Source: Alphaproteobacteria bacterium (GTDB lineage Bacteria; Pseudomonadota; Alphaproteobacteria; JAAXGF01). Taken from it: a stretch of DNA of 10,919 nucleotides. The translations under genes were made by a program, and so were the position numbers. Every line of letters starts with the position of its first letter. Positions within the stretch are counted from its first letter, which is position 1. This document shows, one piece after another, positions 6,561 through 10,919 of this stretch. The DNA lies in assembly GCA_012267605.1 (NCBI GenBank), contig JAAXGF010000045.1, forward strand, positions 1 to 10,919, given 5' to 3'. The notes under the pieces are model-generated. The model was not told the origin of the DNA. It saw only the letters and a program-made list of their open reading frames with translations, and did no database searches.

Positions 6561-8078
6561 ATGGAGGTCTACCCGGACGCCGGCCAGTTTTCGGCCATTT
6601 ATGATTCTGGTCAGCCTCAGGTCGTGTGGACCACCCTGGTCGCCGATTTGGAAACCCCTGTTTCGGCTATGCTTAAGTTGGCCGGTGACCGGGCGAATCG
6701 TTTCCTGTTAGAGTCGGTTGAAGGTGGCGACGTGCGCGGGCGGTATTCGTTCATCGGCCTTGATCCCGACTTGATTTGGCGTTGCCGGGGAAACAGTTCG
6801 GAGATCAACCGGCAGGCAATTTCGGACATGGAGACGTTTGAAGCGTGTCCCGAACCAGTGCTCGACTCGTTGAGACACGTGATTCGAGAATCGCGTATCT
6901 CTTTGCCGACAACACTTCCCCCTATGGCTGCTGGCTTGGTGGGCTACATGGCCTACGACATGGTACGGCTCATGGAGCGCTTGCCAGACGCGAATAGTGA
7001 CTCACTTGGTCTTCCCGAAGGGCTATTCCTGCGACCAACAATCATGGTGATATTCGACAATATCGAACACGCCATCACCATCGTTACACCGGTCCGTCCA
7101 GTGACCGAGGCGGCGGGCACCAGTGCCGGTGCTGCGTATGAACGCGCTTCTACGCGACTGGCCGATGCCGTTGCGAAGATCGAGCGGCCTCTTCCGTACA
7201 ACAGTGGCGAAACTAGTCCCACGGCTCCGCCGGAGCCTAAATCCAATATGACCCGCGAGGCATATTTCGACATGGTCGCTCAGGCAAAGGAGTATATCGC
7301 CGCAGGGGACATATTTCAGGTGGTTCTATCCCAAAGATTCGCCACGCCATTCATGTTGCCGGCGTTTTCGCTTTACCGAGCGCTCAGGCGGCTCAACCCC
7401 TCGCCATTTCTGTTTTTCTTGGACTTCGGTGGCTTCTCGGTAGTGGGTTCAAGTCCTGAGATCCTGGTGCGGTTGCGCGACGGCAAGGTCACCATCCGAC
7501 CGATTGCCGGTACCCGGAGACGTGGCAAATCGGTCGAGGAAGATACAGCCTTGGCAACGGAATTGTTGGCCGATCCCAAGGAACAAGCGGAACATCTTAT
7601 GCTTCTCGACTTGGGTCGTAACGATGTCGGCCGAGTCGCGCAAATCGGTACGGTTTCGGTCACCGAGAAGATGGTCATCGAACGCTATTCACACGTCATG
7701 CACATCGTTTCAAACGTGGAAGGAACCATTAATCCGGAGTACGACGCCATGGCGGCCCTGGCCGCCGGATTTCCGGCGGGAACAGTAAGCGGAGCGCCCA
7801 AGGTACGAGCGATGGAAATCATCGAGGAATTGGAGCCCGACCGACGAGGGATTTATGGTGGATGCGTTGGATACTTTTCGGCCGATGGCGGTATGGATAC
7901 ATGCATTACCTTGCGAACAGCGGTGGTTAAGGACGGGACCATGTATATCCAGGCCGGTGGTGGAATCGTTGCCGACAGCGACCCGGAAGGCGAATATCAG
8001 GAAAGCTGCAACAAGGCCCGCGCCCTAATCCGTGCCGCGGAAGAAGCAGTTCGATTTGCCGCCGCACCATATCGTTAG
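6561..8078 (+). CDS. trpE: Anthranilate synthase component I
   Basis: TrpE converts chorismate to anthranilate, the first committed step of tryptophan synthesis, using ammonia released from glutamine by TrpG. At 505 residues it is normal length. The N-terminal regulatory part carries LLES (49-52), which with NPSP (279-282) forms the tryptophan feedback pocket, so the enzyme is probably Trp-inhibited. The chorismate-binding domain shows PIAGTRRRG (314-322), LLDLGRNDVGRV (348-359), SHVMHIVSNVEG (377-388), FPAGTVSGAPKVRAMEII (404-421) and AGGGIVADSDPEGEY (465-479), all catalytic or Mg/chorismate motifs of this family. ATG 6561 lies 8 bases after the ppiD stop with no evident Shine-Dalgarno, suggesting translational coupling. 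trpG, which often follows in alphaproteobacteria, is absent here, so the glutaminase subunit must be encoded elsewhere. Aminodeoxychorismate synthase (PabB) is the main alternative, but LLES and the overall form favour TrpE. Confidence 0.96.
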   Translation: MEVYPDAGQFSAIYDSGQPQVVWTTLVADLETPVSAMLKLAGDRANRFLLESVEGGDVRGRYSFIGLDPDLIWRCRGNSSEINRQAISDMETFEACPEPVLDSLRHVIRESRISLPTTLPPMAAGLVGYMAYDMVRLMERLPDANSDSLGLPEGLFLRPTIMVIFDNIEHAITIVTPVRPVTEAAGTSAGAAYERASTRLADAVAKIERPLPYNSGETSPTAPPEPKSNMTREAYFDMVAQAKEYIAAGDIFQVVLSQRFATPFMLPAFSLYRALRRLNPSPFLFFLDFGGFSVVGSSPEILVRLRDGKVTIRPIAGTRRRGKSVEEDTALATELLADPKEQAEHLMLLDLGRNDVGRVAQIGTVSVTEKMVIERYSHVMHIVSNVEGTINPEYDAMAALAAGFPAGTVSGAPKVRAMEIIEELEPDRRGIYGGCVGYFSADGGMDTCITLRTAVVKDGTMYIQAGGGIVADSDPEGEYQESCNKARALIRAAEEAVRFAAAPYR

Positions 8079-8095
8079 CGGCCCCTCACCCTCAG

Positions 8096-8108
8096 TGCAC
8101 ACTGTGCA
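8096..8108. repeat. 13-base palindrome just past trpE
   Basis: TGCACA-C-TGTGCA is a perfect dyad with one central base, 17 bases after the trpE stop. It is too tight to form a good RNA hairpin and has no T-run, so it looks more like a protein-binding site than a terminator. No known operator is recognised. Confidence 0.4.
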
Positions 8109-8246
8109 ACTAGAATTGTGATTTCGGCAAACACTTCGATCGCGCCCCAAGACGTAAGCCTAGAAAGAGTGGAGAGCCGAACCAAGCAATTGCCGTGCCG
8201 GCAGATCAATACCAGCCTGCGGTACGAAATTTAATCTTGCATGTCC

Positions 8247-8314
8247 AAGGCTTGCTTGTGCCTCGCCTGTTTCGGCACCCGCCATCGCGAAATCGGACAA
8301 GCAGGCTTTTATTT
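8247..8314 (+). terminator. Long-stem candidate terminator after ppiD-trpE
   Basis: Bases 8247-8259 (AAGGCTTGCTTGT) can pair with 8297-8309 (ACAAGCAGGCTTT) over 13 positions, with two G-U wobbles. The 3' arm runs into TTTTATTT (8307-8314). The 37-base loop can form an inner stem GTGCC/GGCAC (8258-8262/8274-8278) that competes slightly with the top of the outer stem. A strong stem plus T-run suggests intrinsic termination, but the long loop is atypical and the site lies about 170 bases past the trpE stop. It could instead be the 3' end of a small RNA from this spacer. Confidence 0.45.
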
Positions 8315-8453
8315 GACTATTACGTAATAAAAATCAGATTTTTCTACAATTTTCTTATTAGTATTCTGCCAAACGAGATTAATTATATTTTAGCACTCAT
8401 GTCTTATCGTTCTGAGGCGCAGGTCCCAAAAGTAACCTTTCACCAGGCAAATA
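8310..8453 (+). promoter_or_regulatory. AT-rich promoter zone of the peptidase gene, with palindromes
   Basis: Base composition drops sharply to AT-rich between about 8307 and 8400. TATTACGTAATA (8318-8329) is a perfect 12-base palindrome. It is directly followed by AAAAAT-CAG-ATTTTT (8329-8343), a second dyad. TTGACT (8313-8318) is a good -35 but has only weak -10 matches at normal spacing; TACAAT (8345-8350) and TATATT (8384-8389) are good -10 matches without clear -35s. The palindrome would overlap or abut any promoter here, as expected for a repressor site. Upstream of this, 8079-8246 holds nothing else I can support. Confidence 0.45.
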
Positions 8454-9140
8454 ATGAAAAAGCGTGTCGGGGCAGTTGAGGCGATGTGGCGGCGAAAGCT
8501 AATTTTGATTGCCTACGGGCTATTTACGCCGCTGATGATTCTGGGTTTTGGCCCCCAGGCGAGTGCGACTCAGAAATCGGGCGATATAATCCGTGCTGCC
8601 AACGATCATTTGACGAGTATTTCGTCTTTTCCCCGTTGGACAAGTATGCTGCAGCGCCACTACTCAGAGCGCGGAGCGGTCGAGACGTCTTGTGACAAGG
8701 CGTTTTTTGCCCGCTGCCATCTCACCGACTGGATGAATTTTCTCGGCACTCTCGGTCAGGAAAGTCCGGAGATCCAACTTGAAAGGGTCAACCGCTTTAT
8801 GAACCGTGCTCCGTATGTTCGTGATCAGCACAATTACCTGAAGGCGGATTATTGGGCGACACCACGGCAGTTTATGAGCCAGTTCGGAGACTGCGAGGAC
8901 TACGCCATCGCCAAATTTTTCTCCCTGAGAACACTCGGCTGGAAAAACGAGGACTTGCGGATTGTCGTCGTTGAAACGCCGCCTTCGGGCCGCCGCCACG
9001 CCGTGCTCCTCGCGTTTGCCGATGGCGAAGCTTGGGTGCTGGACAATCAATCGGATCAAGTCACGCCGTGGTCGTCGGTTGGCAAATTCAAACCAATCTA
9101 CGCAGTGAACGAATTCCAAGCGTGGCTTTACCGAGATTAA
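8454..9140 (+). CDS. Secreted transglutaminase-like cysteine peptidase (BTLCP, LapG-like)
   Basis: This 228-residue protein belongs to the bacterial transglutaminase-like cysteine proteinase family. The catalytic triad is visible: Cys147 in FGDCEDYAIAKFFSLR (144-159), His182 in GRRHAVLLA (179-187) and Asp197 in WVLDNQ (194-199). An N-terminal signal peptide (basic MWRRK, then a hydrophobic stretch at about 15-32, with possible cleavage after ASA near 38) sends it to the periplasm. Two cysteines, Cys80 and Cys88, could form a disulphide there and are usual in the alphaproteobacterial branch. The best-known member, LapG, cleaves a surface adhesin when cyclic-di-GMP is low. No adhesin or LapD-like receptor gene is adjacent, so that role is unproven here. 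ATG 8454 gives an extended N-region; ATG 8484, preceded by TTGAGG, gives a more typical signal peptide and may be the true start. Confidence 0.88.
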   Translation: MKKRVGAVEAMWRRKLILIAYGLFTPLMILGFGPQASATQKSGDIIRAANDHLTSISSFPRWTSMLQRHYSERGAVETSCDKAFFARCHLTDWMNFLGTLGQESPEIQLERVNRFMNRAPYVRDQHNYLKADYWATPRQFMSQFGDCEDYAIAKFFSLRTLGWKNEDLRIVVVETPPSGRRHAVLLAFADGEAWVLDNQSDQVTPWSSVGKFKPIYAVNEFQAWLYRD

Positions 9141-9396
9141 ATCGTTCCGCCACGCACTGGGACGCCATCAAAAATAGGCCGGTACCCAAAATCTGAAAAT
9201 TCAGAAGGTACTAGTAGTCTCGCCAACTCGACAATTTTGAACGTCGGTGCCGGCCTACTCGTCGGCACACCGGGCAGAACCACACGTGCATCATTTCGTA
9301 CGGAACTATTGATTCCAGCAGAAACTCGTGGACACCACGACCATTGCCGATGGTTGCTTTCCATCGTAGCATATTCGCCCCTTCCCGGAGTATCAC
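9141..9396 (+). promoter_or_regulatory. Spacer dense in inverted repeats, possible structured leader
   Basis: No gene is supported in this 256-base spacer. It contains a long-range pairing TAGGCCGGTACC (9175-9186) with GGTGCCGGCCTA (9246-9257), 12 positions with one G-U. The 3' arm of that pairing can alternatively use GTGCCG (9247-9252) to pair with CGGCAC (9263-9268). Inside the loop lies TCTGAA-AA-TTCAGA (9192-9205). Further on are TCGTGG-ACA-CCACGA (9326-9340), ACCAT/ATGGT (9340-9344/9350-9354) and CGATGG/CCATCG (9348-9353/9361-9366). The last two exclude each other. The series ends about 20 bases before the GGAG (9387-9390) of the next gene. I recognise no named riboswitch. Confidence 0.45.
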
Positions 9397-10542
9397 GTGA
9401 ACTACCAATTCAGCCAACTTTCCAGTCTTCTAGATGAGCTTCGCGAACGCTTGAATATCGCCGTAATATTCGGCGGCGAGCGGAGCAAACCAGGCTCGGT
9501 TCTGTATCCGACAAACATCCCCAGAAGCGGCGGCCCCCAAGAGGAAGCCGCGGCCAATATCGCGGAATCGTTGCGCCGAAGCGGGTTTCAAAATGTCTCG
9601 GTCCTGCCCGAGGATCTATCTTTGGGCCATCAACTGCGTGAACATCAGATTCACTTTGCTTGGATCAGCAGCGGCGGCGTTCAGGGCGCAAATCCCACCT
9701 GTCATTTGCCCTCCCTGTTAGAAATGTTGGGTGTTCCCTATGTCGGACACGGGCCGTTGAACACGACGGTGCTCGACCACAAACATACGTTCAAACGAGA
9801 ACTTGGGAGTGCCGGTTTGCCCACCGCGCCCTACCTTACGTGGGACAGCATACGGGGGCCATTTATGCCGGATATCAATTCACGGTTTTGGTTGGCTTTC
9901 GGTGCCGATTCTGGTGCGTTTGTGGTTAAACCAGTTAGCGGAAGCGCTGGCCCTTTGCGCCGCCTCGTCCAGCAGCATGAGGACCTGCCGGCGGCGGTCG
10001 CGGAGGTCTACGACAAGACCATGGGACTCGTCCTCATCGAACGATTTCTTCCGGGCCGGGAATTTGTTGTCTCAGTTTGTGGCCCCACGGTAGCCCGTAG
10101 CGGTCAGGTCGCGCGAAACCAGGGACCATTCGCATTCTCTGCCGTGGAGTGCGTACATGGAGACGGCGAAGCATTTTTTGTGCCGGGGCAGGCGCGCGGT
10201 CTCGACGAAAATCCGCTACACCCCCTGGATGCTGATGACGAATTGGCGGAGGGCCTCAAATCATTGGCGCAACGAATCTATTTGAATTTCAACCTCGATT
10301 CTCTTGTGCGCATTGACGTCCGCGGTGATGAAGAAGGGCGCCTGCATATCATGGAGGCTAATCCGCAGCCTGATTTAGGCGGACCGGGGCGCGAATCGGA
10401 CAATCGCGTCTGCGCCGGATTGGGCGAACACGACATGACTTACGACGATCTGGTCTTGTCCCTGTTGGCCAATCGTTTGGATTTTCTTTTGACATTTCGT
10501 CCGAAGGCGCTGGCGCACGTCGAATCTGTTCGCACGAGCTAG
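9397..10542 (+). CDS. D-Ala-D-Ala-ligase-like ATP-grasp protein, substrate unknown
   Basis: This 381-residue ATP-grasp enzyme most resembles D-alanine-D-alanine ligase. Visible elements are the N-terminal nucleotide-fold strand NIAVIFGGERS (20-30), LLEMLGVPYVGHGPLNTTVLDHKHTFK (107-133), the ATP lysine and glycine loop VVKPVSGSAG (176-185), IERFLPGREFVVSV (214-227), and the metal residues Asp307 (VRIDVRG), Glu320 and Asn322 (IMEANPQPDLG). Thus ATP and Mg binding look intact. The HGxxGEDG motif of true ligases is replaced by SSGGVQGANPTCHLP (91-105), and the C-terminal substrate loop NTSPGMT by NPQPDLG, so the amino acid or amine joined may differ. It is longer than most Ddl proteins, with about 20 extra residues after the first strand. 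GTG 9397 has GGAG (9387-9390) 6 bases upstream. No mur, fts or other ddl-locus genes are nearby. Confidence 0.8.
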   Translation: MNYQFSQLSSLLDELRERLNIAVIFGGERSKPGSVLYPTNIPRSGGPQEEAAANIAESLRRSGFQNVSVLPEDLSLGHQLREHQIHFAWISSGGVQGANPTCHLPSLLEMLGVPYVGHGPLNTTVLDHKHTFKRELGSAGLPTAPYLTWDSIRGPFMPDINSRFWLAFGADSGAFVVKPVSGSAGPLRRLVQQHEDLPAAVAEVYDKTMGLVLIERFLPGREFVVSVCGPTVARSGQVARNQGPFAFSAVECVHGDGEAFFVPGQARGLDENPLHPLDADDELAEGLKSLAQRIYLNFNLDSLVRIDVRGDEEGRLHIMEANPQPDLGGPGRESDNRVCAGLGEHDMTYDDLVLSLLANRLDFLLTFRPKALAHVESVRTS

Positions 10543-10680
10543 ACGTTTGGCCAGCAAGTCCCGGTTCCCTGGCGTCCGCTCGTCCAATGCTCCGTCCGAC
10601 CCACGAGTCCGCATGTATCGCGTGTTCGACGATTCCCTGACGCCTTGTCCCATGCACAAAACACACGGAGGAATAATTCT
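10543..10680 (+). other. Spacer before the right-edge gene
   Basis: This 138-base spacer contains no supported gene and no clear terminator for the ATP-grasp gene. Its useful content is a strong Shine-Dalgarno, GGAGG at 10667-10671, serving the TTG start at 10681. The two flanking genes may be cotranscribed. Confidence 0.5.
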
Positions 10681-10919
10681 TTGAGCACCGTTGATCGCAT
10701 TATATTTTTTGCCATCGCCGGGGCCCTATGGTTCATGGTGCTTGGCGACGGGTGGTTCGCCGATGCCGCGAATGTGCAAATCCAAGAAAGACGCCTGGCG
10801 AGCGAGATCATTCACGGCATCGTCGACAAGGCTGTCAGGGGCGATAGCCCCATGGCCTATGGCGATTACGATGAACTCGAGGCAAGAGTTCAAGATATTG
10901 TCGAAACAGCGTTGCGTTC
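10681..10919 (+). CDS. Membrane-anchored protein of unknown function (5' partial, TTG start)
   Basis: An open frame runs from TTG 10681 to the right edge, giving 79 residues and continuing outside. GGAGG at 10667-10671 lies 9 bases upstream, a strong ribosome binding site that fixes this uncommon start; the next in-frame ATG (10735) would cut into the hydrophobic segment. Residues about 7-21 (IIFFAIAGALWFMVL) form one membrane segment or uncleaved signal. A polar, acidic and helix-prone stretch follows (QIQERRLASEIIHGIVDKAV at about 33-52, YDELEARVQDIVETAL at about 63-78), presumably periplasmic. I do not recognise the family. The ATP-grasp gene upstream on the same strand is the only linked clue. 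Confidence 0.6.
   Translation, partial: MSTVDRIIFFAIAGALWFMVLGDGWFADAANVQIQERRLASEIIHGIVDKAVRGDSPMAYGDYDELEARVQDIVETALR

Noticed and set aside
8118..8234. A 38-codon GTG frame after trpE
   Set aside because: No ribosome binding site and no recognisable protein features; chance length.
8195..8479. A 94-codon open frame in the trpE-peptidase spacer
   Set aside because: It runs through the terminator-like stem, palindromes and AT-rich promoter zone, overlaps the start of the peptidase gene, and its residues change abruptly in composition.
9137..9417. Minus-strand open frames in the peptidase-ATP-grasp spacer
   Set aside because: They lie over the inverted repeats, lack ribosome binding sites and have no protein-family features.

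Overview
The window looks like a chromosomal segment from an alphaproteobacterium, possibly of the Rhodospirillales type. The reasons are a HemB with aspartates in place of the zinc cysteines, the ppiD-trpE gene order, an alphaproteobacterial-type BTLCP cysteine peptidase, and a short ParA paired with a ribbon-helix-helix (RHH) protein. Base composition is moderately GC-rich, with one clearly AT-rich stretch near 8307-8400. I see no rRNA, tRNA, CRISPR array, transposase or insertion-sequence ends.

Layout: 1-153 may be the tail of a gene entering from the left (weak). A ParA-like ATPase (262-945) and an RHH DNA-binding protein (999-1553) form a partition-like pair on the + strand. A 3-hydroxyisobutyryl-CoA hydrolase (valine catabolism) converges on the pair from the - strand (1574-2641). 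Divergent from it is hemB (2893-3921, porphobilinogen synthase). hemB converges with a small VOC/glyoxalase-fold gene (3974-4384, -). A 281-base divergent spacer then leads to ppiD (4666-6552) and trpE (6561-8078), which are 8 bases apart and surely cotranscribed. trpG does not follow trpE. After a 375-base spacer come a secreted BTLCP/LapG-like cysteine peptidase (8454-9140), a 256-base spacer with many inverted repeats, a D-Ala-D-Ala-ligase-like ATP-grasp enzyme of uncertain substrate (9397-10542), and the start of a TTG-initiated membrane-anchored protein that runs off the right edge (10681-10919).

Most genes are housekeeping or metabolic (haem, tryptophan, valine, periplasmic folding) and do not form one pathway. 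The least ordinary parts are the orphan ParA-RHH pair, with three copies of an ATCTAATT octamer placed ahead of its two genes; the two structured spacers at 8079-8453 and 9141-9396; and the ATP-grasp protein, which keeps the ligase ATP/Mg residues but has lost the substrate-side HGxxGEDG motif of true D-Ala-D-Ala ligases. I found no convincing new defence or mobile system. Remarks on structured RNA are inference from inverted repeats read by eye.
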